Positions 1-12,630 of a stretch of DNA of 64,000 nt are shown piece by piece. Position numbers and translations under genes: made by a program. The stretch's first letter is position 1, and the number at the start of each line of letters is the position of its first letter. Source of the stretch: Lingula anatina (taxonomy: Eukaryota > Brachiopoda > Lingulata > Lingulida > Lingulidae); the NCBI RefSeq assembly GCF_001039355.2, contig NW_019775671.1, forward strand, positions 31,132 to 95,131, written 5' to 3'. The notes below the pieces were generated by a model. That model saw nothing but the letters and a program-made list of their open reading frames with translations, was not told the origin of the DNA and ran no database searches.

Positions 1-1257
1 AGGTGACAAAATTTCTTCCATAAGCTGCAATTAATATTGTGTAATGGGCTTATACTGTTGTGTGTTGTATCATTTATACCACAATTTTCTCTCCAGTTAT
101 GACACACTGCAGCTGCTTTAACAAGACATAAAGTGAACATTTCATGTGAAATATAAATGTGGCTCACAAAGGAAAAAAAAAGTTATCCATTATAAACAAT
201 GGCAAGACAACATTTTCCAAAAAATATTCTATGTACAAAGTTACAGGTTTATATATATTGTGAATACTGGATCACATTAAATGAGCTTTTGATGTATTTC
301 TTTCAAAAATGCACTACTTAACACATTTGATTTTTCATCAATAATTGCAAAGACAGTAAACAGCTTTATATATATATAAAGAATATCTGTGTAGTTTCTG
401 GTGATGTTGCAGATCAAAATGTCAAATTCACAATCTCACTTTACTGTGCAGTATTGCTCATTATTCAGTGACAGCAATTTTGATTGTCCTGAGCTTTTAT
501 GACTACTGCTCCAAGCTGAGAAAATGACAGTTTTTGTATTCTCGCATAAAATGTCAGAAATATAGCAAACTTGTTAGCATTTCTAGACAGATTCACATCT
601 GCAATTTTTGGGTCTTATTCAAGCTCCCTTTACTGTATCTTATTGCTCAATGAGCTGTACTCTTACAAATATCACAACCTTTTCCTTCAATTGACCAATG
701 AGCATGCTGTGTTGAGCAATATCTTTGTCATGGCTTTTTTCTTGGTTTGTTTAAACAGTAGATCTATCTTCTTCTATACAGTACCAAGATTTACCTCACA
801 TAATTCATTCTACATTTATTCTTCATTCTATTTGCCCATCTCAACCTAAATGGCAAGCTCCTACCAGATTACTGATCATGAGGTACTGTCTATAAATAAA
901 AACCTTGATGTTTACTACCTTTGCCCATCAGATCTGTCTAATCCAGTTTGAGCATATCAAATACTGAGTTTTAAGTGTATAGCATTCAGCTGTTGTCTAC
1001 AGACCTATACTATAATACATCACAGGTTTTTGAATTGAGCAAACATTTTGTTTCGATTTTGGCTATCACTGCATATTTTCCTCCACTTAATGAGCAAATT
1101 TGAGACCTAAAAATGCCTTAATGTATACCCTGTTACATGTTTACTGATTCTTTTTTCTCATTCTTCCTAAAAAGAACATTATTTTCAATCTGGTATACTT
1201 GTTAAGTCCAGTCATATATTGTAAACAAATCTTAAAATGAACAGAAACATGATTTGA
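1..1257. other. 3' flank of the C7orf31 homologue, no gene seen
   Basis: AT-rich DNA beyond the stop codon of the minus-strand gene. It probably contains that gene's 3' untranslated region. A minus-strand AATAAA (plus TTTATT at 815-820) could be a polyadenylation signal, but such words are frequent here. The 92-codon open frame at 571-849 has no recognisable domain and is treated as chance. Confidence 0.5.
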
Positions 1258-2820
1258 TTAACCATGTATGAGCTGGCCATTCATCCCTCCAAATTCATGG
1301 GTCTTACCACGATATATATTTTCTCTAAGATCAGGATTGTTTTCCTGGAACTTATTATAAAATTTCCTCATGGCCTCTGTTTTGGAAAAACTGTCCTGAA
1401 TCTTTAAAAGTTTGGTTTGTTGCCTAGGTAGCTTGGAACTATATTTCCAATCAAACATTTTATCTTTCTTATAACTCAAGTCACTGTACACAGGGAATTG
1501 GTTTTCATATGAAGTTTTGTAGGCAAAGGTGTTCTGAATTCCAGCAGGTGCTACATTTGTTGACAATGACGCAAATTGGTCTTGGACTTGAACTGGGTCT
1601 CGAGATTTTTTAGACATTCCATGTTTCGCCCCCGTCTCTGATTCCCATGCTGCTTCAAAAAAGGGTTGGTTACTTGTGAAACTAGTGTCAAACATTGCTG
1701 GTGTACTATCAGGCTGCTTCATTTGTGTCTTGTTTGTATCATTACTTGGTGAATACTGAGCATGGGCACTGGAATACTGAGTGGGATTGGATGATGTTGG
1801 CCTGGCTGGTTGCCACGGATACTGATCCTCCTCTGTTGTCATAGTGAATTCACCAGTTGGTGACAGACGTGCACTGCTGAGTTTCAAAGGCTCTGCACCA
1901 GCTCCTGAAGCAACCATCACATTATCAGAAAACTGGACACTTTTACCTGGAGATTTTGGATAAGTGTATGGTTTCACATTACTCAGTTTTTTATTTTCCT
2001 TGGACATCACTTGGAATGGTTCATTACGTGCAAAAGGGGGGATTTCGTGTTCCTCCAGAAATTTGTGGGTGTTGTACTGTGTGCCTGTTTCACTTTCTCT
2101 GTTTATGATGCCATTCTCCTGTACCTTGACATCGGCAGTATTCTGATTTGGGTGAAGGTAGCGTCTTTGTACCTCCACGTTGTATTGATAGGGTTCTATG
2201 ACATCTCTTGCATCAGGGCGATCACTAAACATAGGAACCTTTGTCACCTGGGTCCGCGATTTTTGTAAAATTACATCCATTTCTCCATTCAAGGGGGTTG
2301 TCAGATGCAGTGCCCCCTTGTGGGACTCCCTGGTATCAAGAAGCTCTGGTCCACTCAGCTCCTCTTTATTCATCTGGTACTCGAGGATCTCTGGCTTGTA
2401 GCTTGTCTTGTACAGGCCTGCCCTCTCTGCATTGAATTTCCCCTCATGTTTGTAGAAGACTGGAGGGTGGTCTGTAGTATCTGCCTTTTCCAATTTGTGA
2501 TTGAGCTGAGTTATGTCGTGTTCTGGCTTCATAGATTCTAAAAGCTTCCAGCGATTCTGTGCCTCCACCTGTTGGTGCTCATCGTGCTGTTTCTTTCGCA
2601 GAGAGTCTAAGTAGGAACCAGGTTTTTCCTTGGGGGGAGCTCCTGTTGGGTGATATGGTAGTTCAACTGCTTCTTGTTTACCTTGAGCATCTTCCAAAGT
2701 CTGAAGAAAAAGTAGATTTATTTATTTGTTGACCAAGTTTGTTTTATGTGTTTAAATTTATTCATTTCTCTGCTTGTTTGATGTATGTTTTCTCATTTCT
2801 CTGCTCACTCAGTAATCCAT

Positions 2821-2859
<39 letters not shown>

Positions 2860-5800
2860 TCAGTTTCCTTGCCTGCTTATACAAGCTTTTTTGTTTATTT
2901 AATTATTTATTTATCTATTTGTTTTTAATTCATTATCGTAGGCTAAAATGTTTTCATTCTCTATCTGATACCTGTAGCTGAGGGTCTGGGTGGAAAGTGT
3001 CATTCATCAGTTTCCACTGTGCATCCTCATGTTTGAGTTTGCCTGTTGTATCTTGGTATTTGCGTTCAGGCAAATTCACATATTCTTTACCGTAGAGCAA
3101 CCGGTCTTCTTCTCTCTCGGTCAATGTTGGTTTCCTAGAAATAATTAAATTCCATTACTGAGAGCAGTTGTGCATTTTGTGGATGATCTTAACCACAAAG
3201 CAATCGCACTTTATCTGTCATCAAAGTCATTTTTTCATATGACATCATTACTCCAGCAGGTAAAATTTTTTTCAATTTGTGGATATCCGCTTTCATCACA
3301 TCTGTGCAAGTATCACCTTTCTGTTGAAGTTGCCAATTGTGTTATGTTTATCAGCTTTACAATTTTCAGTAAAGTATTTTTTTATCAAACTCAAGTTCTA
3401 TAGATGAATAGTAACATAAAATAGTGTATTTTTCATTTCTTCAGATAAAAATAAATTTTTTTTATTGGCAAGTTTCACTCATTTAATATTGGTCTAATAT
3501 TACAAAGCAATGCTTTCTCTTGTCCTGATCAAAGTTATTTGCCTTATTACTACAAGGGACAGACCATTGTGATGTTGAAAAATACTATATAATCAAACAC
3601 AAACATCATTTTCCTCAGAGAAATTACAATAAACAAACCTTTTATAGTTAGACTGGCTTGGAGCCATAGGCGCCTGTGGCTTAGGTTTGGCAGTAAAGGA
3701 TCTGGCTAGGCGACCTTCAAAAGGACGAGGAGGATCGAAAGTACGGATCGAACGAGGTTTCTGAAATTGAATTAATGGACAAATATTAAACATGCTAACA
3801 AAAAATCACAAATAATCACATCATAAATTCCACATTACCTTTGGATTCTTTTTTGTAATTCTGCTATATACTTCCATTTTTTATTTCAAATTATTTTAGA
3901 AAAACTGGCTGAGACTTTTGTTTTTTCTGTTTCTTATTACACAAACTTTTTCAAACATCATACAAATTACGTTGCAGGTGGAAATATATGTGATATTCTT
4001 TTAACTAAATACATTTCTATACTGATTTTTCAAGATAGATACATTTTGCAACCAAATGCACCACTGCTGCTGCAATAGTGTGCCACTCAATATATATATA
4101 TAAAAGACACTACAGAATAAATGGAACATATACAATAAATGTCAACAAGAGCAGATTACAGATTCATTTCTTTTCTGAAAACATGTCGTAATAAAACTAA
4201 CTCTTACCAGATCATCGTCTATATACCCAGTGCTATTGTATCCCTCTATTTTCTCACCCATGTTGTCCAAGTTCATAGGGTTGGTAGGACCTAGGCCTGC
4301 AAGGAAAATAGGGCAAGTTTTATAAGTCTGCAATGCTAACACCAAAGGCCAGTAAAACTGAGACTGTGGCAGTATAATTTATAAATTTGTTCAATAAGTG
4401 TTTAAATTCTGCTTTAAGCCAGTAAAGGTTTATGCACAGGGTCTCTTAAACAATCATTTTTAAATTAGCCTTCTATACTTTTGCACAGTCAAGTGATTGT
4501 GAACAAGAATTTCATAGCAATATTAATCTTCTGAATTATATGATCAATTTCAATTATAGAATAGGTAATAGAAGTATAATAATTTACTTTCTAAAAAAAA
4601 AAAAACGCGAAAAGTTACTGACTGCAAACAAAACATTTTCCTTTAAAAAATATCATATCTTGTGAGTAAAAACTAAAATATATTTTTGGATAACAATCAC
4701 AAAAAAATGAAATAAACCACAGAAGAAGGTACGCACCAGTGTGATTCTGCTGGTAGGTGGTCTGCCATTGCTCACGCTCCACATTACGCAGTGCATTAGC
4801 CGTGGCGGGGGAGAGCGTCTGCTCTGGGGAACGCTGCTTTAAGTTTGGTACCACCACTTTAGGAGGAATTGGATAATATGGCGGTTTGTGTCCATGGACT
4901 TTAGGCTCCTGAAATAAGATTTTTCTTTTATAACAAATGAGATCTTAGCAAACCTTTAAACTAGGCATATCCCATCTATCCCCCTTCAGTTAATCCAGAT
5001 GCAGGAACAGCATCGAACCTAACTCTAATTTGGATTCAGAGTGGATCTCTTTCAGGAAAAGGGTGGTTCCCTTCTCTCCCCCTCCAACCCTCTCCCTACA
5101 GGCCCATGTTTAGTCAAAAACAAAAAGTCAAAGAGGTACAAGTACTGAAATAGATCAACAGAATAGCTGTTACCTGGTAGAAGTCATTTTCTCCATGCCA
5201 GGTCAGCCCTCTCTTCAACCCCTCTGGAGGCAGAGCCTGGATCTCATGCCGGTCACCAGTGCCTGAATAAGAGATGTTGGAAATAAATAAATACATAATT
5301 TCTCAATTTAAATTATATCAGGACAATTTATAGAAAAGGAGTAGCCCACTACACCACATGTTCATTCAAGTGAGACAAAGATAATTTATGTAAGGTAAGA
5401 ATCACAATTATTTAGTAAATAAAATTTTATATGTCATAAAAAGTTCTCAATTTAAAAGTAAATTATTTGATAAAATGCAAAATCAAAATTATAAAAAGTT
5501 TTCATTTTAAAAGTAATTTATTGGATGAAATGTCAAATCAAAGTGATAAAAAGTCCCAACTTTAAAGTATCTCAACCAGTTCTACTTGACTGTTGTAGCC
5601 ACTGTGAAGAACAAGTGTTGACCATCAAAACTGTCTGCACTTTAATTTAGTTTTCAATTACTGCAATTTAAAATGTCTAAGGATATTGCATTTTGATTTA
5701 GTTTTCATTTACTGCAATTTGTAATGACTACCCCCCCTCCCCCCCACACACACACACACACGAAAAAATTATGTGTATTTATTAAACTAATGCTTACCTT

Positions 5801-8800
5801 TAGTTTTATGCACAATTATGACATCATAAGGGGTGGCAGGCATCTCAGCATGTATTGGTTGTCTGTTTCTGGCTGATATGCCTCTGGTTCTGTCCTCTGG
5901 GGAATCAAATTTGGGAAATACAGCATGGCGTGACATGTGGGAGGTATATGGATGCTCGGCAGGGAATGGCTTGTCTACCATGAGTGGGGCAATGTTGATG
6001 TGCTCTGGATTTGGCACCCTGAAATAAAAATGCACTTTAGCACATGGCTCAGTGATTAGTTTTGGCCCTGTCTTGTTAAATGGACTTGTATATATACCTG
6101 TGCATTATGCAGAACTTTTCAAATGTACTAGTAAGAGGCATTTTTGAGTATAAAATATGTTTTTATAACTGACTGTGTATACTTACAGCTGATCATTCAA
6201 CCTGACATTGCTCTTCTTAATCTTAGTCAGGTCATAAAACTGTTCAATTGGAAGACCTCTGAAAAGAGATATATGCACATTAACCAAAAGTAAACAATCT
6301 AATCTCTATGATTTGGACCTGACTGCACAGGGAAATTTATGACTGTGCTGTTTTGGCATATTCTGAACAATAAAGGTGAGGTAATAAAGCTAGATCAGGC
6401 CCGTAGCCAGGGGGGATTCGGAGGGTTCGAAAGAACCGCCCCTTTTGCTGGGAAAAGGTCCACTCTGGGTAAAATTTGATCTAAGTTCATGATTTTTTTA
6501 TTGAAAAAAGTCCGCTTTTTCAGAAAAAGAACCCCCCTTTTGAAATTGCTGGCTACGGGCCTGTAGATAGTTATTCTGTTGATTTGTTGAAAAATCAAAT
6601 ATCATATTATGATATTGTTCATGCTGAGAACCATATGTGCACATTTGAAACATTAAGATATACAATATTGCACAATAATTGAAAAAAAATAATAATGTAG
6701 TCATATGTGTCTTATTCGAGGCCACACATCTTTCAAGACATTAATATTTTCACATAACAAAAATTTATGATTATGTAAGCGATAAAGACAGGCTAAAAGC
6801 TCCCAACCCTCATAACACCTGTCACAAATACTGCCAACAGTTCAATGACAATGACATATATTAGTCGTGTTAATTCTGAGTATAGAACACAAATAGGTCT
6901 CATTATGCCTAATAACGTTAATATGCTCTACATGATCGATGACCTGTGGTGTCATAAATGGGGATATAATATCGAATGGATTAAGACAGAAAATGTGTTT
7001 AATCAGTCTGATTGTTTTCTACGATACCTACGTACAGTTTTACGATATCATTAACGCATTAATCGCCTCTTACAACGCCTGCCAGATTCTGTATTCAGCT
7101 GACAAATTGATCACATATCTAAGATGACAGATAAAACATAATCCTAATTACATGTATTTTCCTAATTAGTGGTAAAATTAATTATTAGTGTCATTCACTC
7201 TGACTTGGATAAAATCCTGCAGTCTCCACCTTAGTAACAGGCCATTCATTACAACAGCTCACCGATATTGCCAGGTTGCTCCTCGAGGGGCCCATATGTT
7301 TTCATCTTCATCTTTCATTTTTCCCGTCCCCCATTCTGGAGGTACGCTGGGAATAACCTCCACTTTGGGGAAAAACTTCATCGATGTCATTCTGAGCTCC
7401 TATGAAGGTGGCAAAAGTCACCTAAAAGTAACTGTCTTTGGCTCTTGCCTAGGAGCCGGTTTGTGTGTCTCCCTTGTGAGCAGAGTTTACATCTAGTGAA
7501 TCTCGGTTGGTAGCGTTGTGGTAACTAAGCGCGTTTTCACATGCTAATTTAGAGTAAATAATACACCCAAGTAACGAATGCACGGAGCGTATTGATTGGA
7601 GGGTCGCCAATGCACCGCCTGATTTTATTGGTGAAAAGTTTTACTATGGTGTGGGGTCAAAAGATTGATTATTTGAACTATTTTGATTAAATCAAGCAAT
7701 GCAGATTTTTATCCGAGAATAATGGGAACATGCTATTATGACTTTTTAAATAAATACTCTCCATTTTCTGTTAAGATGTGAGCATTAACTGAGTATGTTG
7801 ATTCACAATAAATATAAGCGGTTCAAGTTATCATAGTGTCCCCCCTTTTATATGACAAATAATATTGTTTTTGATAGCAGTGTTTTCACCTGTTCGGCTA
7901 TAAAGTTAAAGCTTTATAACTCCTTGTTTTGATACAGAGGTTACAAAAACAGATCTTAGAAAAGCAGAAAGTGTGGTATGTTTTGGACCCTTCTCAAACC
8001 GTGTAAAAGGTCCAGATACAGTGACCTTTTTGTTGCCTTGAGGTAGATGTTTTATTTTATTTGGCGATAAAATGATAATTTCGGCCTTTTTCATCTAACA
8101 ATTTTGTTTAAACTACTAGTTTCTGGGAATCTTTAACTCACCTTGGAAATGGGTGTATCCCCGAGCCAAAGTGCTGATGTCCCTTCTGTACGAGTGGGGG
8201 AGGTTCACACTTGGGCCTGTGTTCATCTGGAAGACTAACGCGCCCCATGCCGCCGTACTCTCGGCCCATACCCATAGGGGTATTGGGCTCCCATACTGAT
8301 GTTGATCGATGGCGTTCAAAACTGGAAAAAATAATAATAAATCAAGCATTTTAATTCTATTCAAGTAGATTTTTCAATGCCTTTCAGGTACCATGTACAA
8401 TTGCAACTGCGTTAAATCATGAAATAAAAATACAAAAAATATCGTTTTTTTATACAAATACACTGATATTTAGGAACAAAATACGTATGAACTGTGGCGT
8501 CATTAATACTCACACCACATTGAGGTAAAAAGCTCAAGACTGAAAAAGGTGTCTGCAACCGTAATGATTTATTAAGTTAAACTGGAATATACGTAAATTG
8601 TTTTCAAGCACTTTTTTATTCGGCATGTTGAAAAACTATATATGAAGTCATTATATGATTTTGAAGGACCCTTTTTATCCAACTGACCAACAAAACGAAA
8701 ATTACATTCAGTATCATTTTCTGTGTCACTCTTTAGATTGATTTCCATATATATTTATATACATTCAGTCACTCTAAATAAGATTTCAACATTAAAAAAA

Positions 8801-9113
8801 CTAAAAATGGACACAATGTTTGTTGGAAGACGATACAATTATTTTAATTAGAACGTATAATTAACTCTATTGGCTGTCAAATAATTTTTCACTGTATTAA
8901 CTTTCGACACAGGTAGAGTAATATAATTAAGAGTTGTTATACATGTATAACAGAGTAGAGTAATACAACTTACTTTTTGTCGCACGCCGTTATACGTCTT
9001 GTATTCAGTGGTGTATGGAGGACGCTGGACTGGTAGGTTGGAGACAAATGGTCAGCACCTTTTCTGGTAGGGTAGAAATGACCGGGAGCTAATACTGTGG
9101 CCACTGTCGTCAT
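1258..9113 (-). CDS. C7orf31: C7orf31 homologue (sperm/centrosome-associated protein)
   Basis: Ten coding exons, transcribed right to left: 8974-9113, 8142-8321, 6187-6258, 5798-6018, 5174-5262, 4737-4908, 4208-4296, 3639-3760, 2972-3134, 1258-2700. All introns are GT-AG and the exons sum to 2691 nt, an open frame of 896 residues. Blocks matching human C7orf31 run in the same order: REYGGMGRVSLPDEHRPK (exon 2), GLPIEQFYDLTK (exon 3), AEHPYTSHMSRHAVFPKF (exon 4), GLTWHGENDFYQ (exon 5), RNVEREQWQTTY (exon 6), GLGPTNPMNLDN (exon 7), DPPRPFEGRLAR (exon 8) and IQDSFSKTEAMRKFY near residue 850. The human protein is about 590 residues and has been reported from the sperm centrosome; its molecular role is not established. 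The excess length lies mostly in the large last exon, which is low in recognisable domains. The start codon at 9111-9113 gives MTTVATVLAPGHFYPTR and fits the phase of exon 2. Confidence 0.87.
2820..2860. repeat. (TTTA)n microsatellite
   Basis: About ten ATTT units in the intron between exons 9 and 10 of the C7orf31 homologue. Confidence 0.95.
6396..6563. mobile_element. hAT-like MITE with CAGGCCCGTAGCCAG termini
   Basis: The 168-bp element begins CAGGCCCGTAGCCAGG and ends with the near inverse GGCTACGGGCCTG. A five-base TAGAT occurs on both sides, but there is no clean 8-bp target duplication. It encodes nothing and lies in the intron between exons 2 and 3 of the C7orf31 homologue. A degraded relative sits at about 33330-33455. 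Confidence 0.6.
7263..7390 (-). CDS. C7orf31: Alternative first coding exon of the C7orf31 homologue
   Basis: Inside the intron between exons 2 and 3 lies a 128-nt minus-strand segment that opens with ATG (7388-7390) and stays open for 42 codons (MTSMKFFPKVEV ... IWAPRGATWQYR). It ends at a consensus donor, CG|GTGAGC. Its phase (two bases left over) is exactly that of exon 2, so it joins exon 3 in frame to give ...WQYR-GLPIEQFY. The joined sequence resembles the conserved pattern at this point of the family (W-P-R before LP-x-EQFY). It would replace the 106 residues of exons 1-2. Inferred from frame, splice site and nearby promoter-like motifs; not proven to be transcribed. Confidence 0.6.
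7595..7631 (-). promoter_or_regulatory. Cluster of CCAAT boxes upstream of the alternative first exon
   Basis: Two minus-strand CCAAT words (plus ATTGG at 7595-7599 and 7627-7631) and one plus-strand CCAAT (7607-7611) fall within 37 bp, about 205-240 bp upstream of the ATG at 7390. The surrounding 7500-7640 stretch has more CpG than the rest of the intron. This suits an NF-Y-type promoter for the short isoform. It is motif evidence only. Confidence 0.35.
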
Positions 9114-9944
9114 TATTGGACGTTAATAGAGTTGAGCACAGCCTTTTACAATCAAATATCTTCACAAAGAATTTGCAATAGTTATTGCCGCTCTCTGATT
9201 TTCTTCAAGTGCTCTCTTTTTTCGTAAAAATGTAAAGATATACCAATTTTTCAAACTGCACTGCGATCTTTCCTTACGAGCTAAGGATTTTACTTAGGCG
9301 TTGCCAGTCACCGCACTTAGTTACACCTCAATCACCTGCACTATATCACAGGTTGTACGTATTTGTTTCGTTCCTCTTGTAGTTGTGTTGCAGGACAGTA
9401 GATTTTGATTAACGACCAGAACAAGTCGAGTTCCGTCCGCCTAAATTCAGCAACCAAGTTTGCTGTCCGCGTCTGTACTGAAATGCTGCTGTTTTTCGTC
9501 GCCTTTTTTTTTTATTATTTTCAATTAATGACCAACGTTTTAAATGGCAGTTTTTTTCTCTGTGACATCTAGTGCGTAGAAACAAAGACTGTTCCGATGA
9601 AAATCCCTCTACTGAAATCCTAACCTATGATCACTGCAGAGAGTCTCTAAAGTGCACTTTGAAGGTATGAATATAGCAATATCAAGTTGATAGTCGCACA
9701 GAGCAATGCTTTGTGAGGTGATTAAAGGCTGTGTCTGCTATATTTTCACTCGTCCTGATACGTATAACGAAATTTCAATTATCAAAGTTAGTTCCTAAAT
9801 GCCACGATGAAAAACTGTCCAGTCATTAACAAATCCTCTCCCTGTATACGAGTTTTCAGTTTTTTAGTCAATCAATTCTGCCACGTTACAATCCAGATTA
9901 AAGACGAACGACGTGCCCTGCTGACTACTGTTGCGGCTTAGACT
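8198..9944. repeat. Large tandem duplication, copy 1
   Basis: This stretch repeats almost base for base at 9946-11707. It carries exon 1, intron 1 and the 5' part of exon 2 of the C7orf31 homologue plus upstream promoter DNA. The copies differ by a few substitutions and small indels, for example an insertion in copy 2 near 11461-11470 and different poly-T lengths. This is the level expected between two alleles. Confidence 0.95.
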
Positions 9945-9945
9945 N
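9945..9945. other. Single N at the duplication junction
   Basis: A lone ambiguous base sits exactly where copy 1 ends and copy 2 begins. It marks an assembly join, not a biological breakpoint with sequence of its own. Confidence 0.95.
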
Positions 9946-10861
9946 GGGAGGTTCACACTTGGGCCTGTGTTCATCTGGAAGACTAACGCGCCCCATGCCG
10001 CCGTACTCTCGGCCCATACCCATAGGGGTATTGGGCTCCCATACTGATGTTGATCGATGGCGTTCAAAACTGGAAAAAATAATAATAAATCAAGCATTTT
10101 AATTCTATTCAAGTAGATTTTTCAATGCCTTTCAGGTACCATGTACAATTGCAACTGCGTTAAATCATGAAATAAAAATAAAAAAAATATCGTTTTTTTA
10201 TACAAATACACTGATATTTAGGAACAAAATACGTATGAACTGTGGCGTCATTAATACTCACACCACATTGAGGTAAAAAGCTCAAGACTGAAAAAGGTGT
10301 CTGCAACCGTAATGATTTATTAAGTTAAACTGGAATATACGTAAATTGTTTTCAAGCACTTTTTTATTCGGCATGTTGAAAAACTATATATGAAGTCATT
10401 ATATGATTTTGAAGGACCCTTTTTATCCAACTGACCAACAAAACGAAAATTACATTCAGTATCATTTTCTGTGTCACTCTTTAGATTGATTTCCATATAT
10501 ATTTATATACATTCAGTCACTCTAAATAAGATTTCAACATTAAAAAAACTAAAAATGGACACAATGTTTGTTGGAAGACGATACAATTATTTTAATTAGA
10601 ACGTATAATTAACTCTATTGGCTGTCAAATAATTTTTCACTGTATTAACTTTCGACACAGGTAGAGTAATATAATTAAGAGTTGTTATACATGTATAACA
10701 GAGTAGAGTAATACAACTTACTTTTTGTCGCACGCCGTTATACGTCTTGTATTCAGTGGTGTATGGAGGACGCTGGACTGGTAGGTTGGAGACAAATGGT
10801 CAGCACCTTTTCTGGTAGGGTAGAAATGACCGGGAGCTAATACTGTGGCCACTGTCGTCAT
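9946..10861 (-). pseudogene. Partial second copy of C7orf31 exons 1-2
   Basis: Exon 1 is repeated intact at 10722-10861, with the ATG at 10859-10861 and the same GTAAGT donor. Exon 2 is repeated only from its acceptor side (9946-10069) and breaks at the N; its donor and last 56 nt are missing. The copy cannot encode the protein alone. If the duplication is real, this upstream exon 1 could splice to the complete exon 2 at 8142-8321. Confidence 0.8.
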
Positions 10862-11707
10862 TATTGGACGTTAATAGAGTTGAGCACAGCCTTTTACAAT
10901 CAAATATCTTCACAAAGAATTTGCAATAGTTATTGCCGCTCTCTGATTTTCTTCAAGTGCTCTCTTTTTTCGTAAAAATGTAAAGATATACCAATTTTTC
11001 AAACTGCACTGCGATCTTTCCTTACGAGCTAAGGATTTTACTTAGGCGTTGCCAGTCACCGCACTTAGTTACACCTCAATCACCTGCACTATATCACGGG
11101 TTGTACGTATTTGTTTCGTTCCTCTTGTAGTTGTGTTGCAGGACAGTAGATTTTGATTAACGACCAGAACAAGTCGAGTTCCGTCCGCCTAAATTCAGCA
11201 ACCAAGTTTGCTGTCCGCGTCTGTACTGAAATGCTGCTGTTTTTCGTCGCCTTTTTTTTTTTTTATTATTTTCAATTAATGACCAACGTTTTAAATGGCT
11301 GTTTTTTTCTCTGTGACATCTAGTGCGTAGAAACAAAGACTGTTCCGATGAAAATCCCTCTACTGAAATCCTAACCTATGATCACTGCAGAGAGTCTCTA
11401 AAGTGCACTTTGAAGGTATGAATATAGCAATATCAAGTTGATAACCGCACAGAGCAATGATTTTTTTCACTTTGTGAGGTGATTAAAGGCTGTGTCTGCT
11501 ATATTTTCACTCGTCCTGATACGTATAACGAAATTTTAATTGTCAAAGTTAGTTCCTAAATGCCACGATGAAAATCTGTCCAATCATTAACAAATCCTCT
11601 CCTTGTATACGACAGTTTTCAGTTTTTTAGTCAATCAATTCTGCCGCGTTACAATCCAGATTAAAGACGAACGACGTGCCCTGCTGACTACTGTTGCGGC
11701 TTAGACT
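9946..11707. repeat. Large tandem duplication, copy 2
   Basis: Starts inside exon 2 (base 9946 matches 8198) and ends at 11707, which matches 9944. To the right of 11707 the sequence continues into unique DNA. The true genome may therefore hold only one copy, with flanks 8197 and 11708. Confidence 0.95.
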
Positions 11708-12507
11708 AAAGTTAATCTTTGATTTCATCGGCTTATAAGAAGAGGTCCCTCTGTATACACAAAGGTAAATACATTGATTTACCTAGGTGACTTAATTACG
11801 CTCTCTCCAACAGAGTTCAGGTGCACGCTCAATAAATTTAATTAAAATTAAATAAATTAATAAATTAAGACCCAGTGGAATAAATAATTTTTTGTCTAAA
11901 AACAAAGAAAATGTTGAGTAAATCTCATTGATACAACCAAAAATTGAAATTAAACGTTTTTAATAATATTTCAGCAATATACCTAAGAGAGTGTAGAAGT
12001 TACTACAACTACCCAATGAGAATAGCCAGATGATTGATTTGCTTCTGTCTTAATGCAGCACCACCCGAAAATGTCTGTACAGTCACTGTATTCCTAGGCT
12101 AATGTTCCCCGCTGTAGTACAATTATACCCAAGATATATTACCTGAAGGTTTTAATTGATTTGGAAATGAAAGGGCATTGGAGAATGGGAGGGTGATCAG
12201 AAACAAAAAGAAAAAATTATAAAATGTTGAGAGTTTGCAGGCCATTAAAAGTGAATAATACGTACCGCTGCAATGTGACAAATGGAATAAAATCGCAATA
12301 AAAGCCGCAAACCTAATCAATCCAAAGCCGATTTTATTGCCTCACGTCGAGATATAGTCTCTTTAAGATATAATGGAAACAACTTTATTTATCCAAGAAG
12401 TTATAACTTCTTGATTTATCATTTGTTTTAAAAAGTGTCGTGTGAACACGACTGGCTCACTCTGAACGCTATGGTGTAACTGTACACCAGGGCCCACTAA
12501 AGAGGTA

Positions 12508-12630
12508 TACCCTCTACCAGGGCCGCATTTATTATTATGTGGACATTTTCATTGAGGTACAGAATATAACCAGAGACATCCTGGGGTATCAGTGAATATC
12601 TAGTGAAAAACCTATTTGTGGTAGAGGGTA
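12508..12630. mobile_element. Inverted-repeat element, copy A (CCCTCTACCAG family)
   Basis: A 123-bp element starting TACCCTCTACCAG and ending GTGGTAGAGGGTA, with TA at both edges. The interior contains TTATTATGTGGACATTTT, shared on the opposite strand by the copies near 14.9 and 42.0 kb. TA edges and small size suit a Tc1/mariner-type MITE. Confidence 0.6.

Noticed and set aside
571-849. Open frame of 92 codons, plus strand
   Set aside because: No domain, AT-driven composition (Phe/Tyr/Leu/Ser), no splice or promoter context; it lies in the likely 3' untranslated region of the opposite-strand gene.
7501-7530. RFX X-box (ciliary gene control site) near the alternative first exon
   Set aside because: GTAGCG and GGTAAC resemble the two half-sites, but one has a mismatch and the spacing is four bases, outside the usual range.
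9946-10861. A second, functional C7orf31-like gene
   Set aside because: The copy contains only exon 1 and a broken exon 2 ending at an N; no downstream exons follow. It is better explained as an assembly duplicate.
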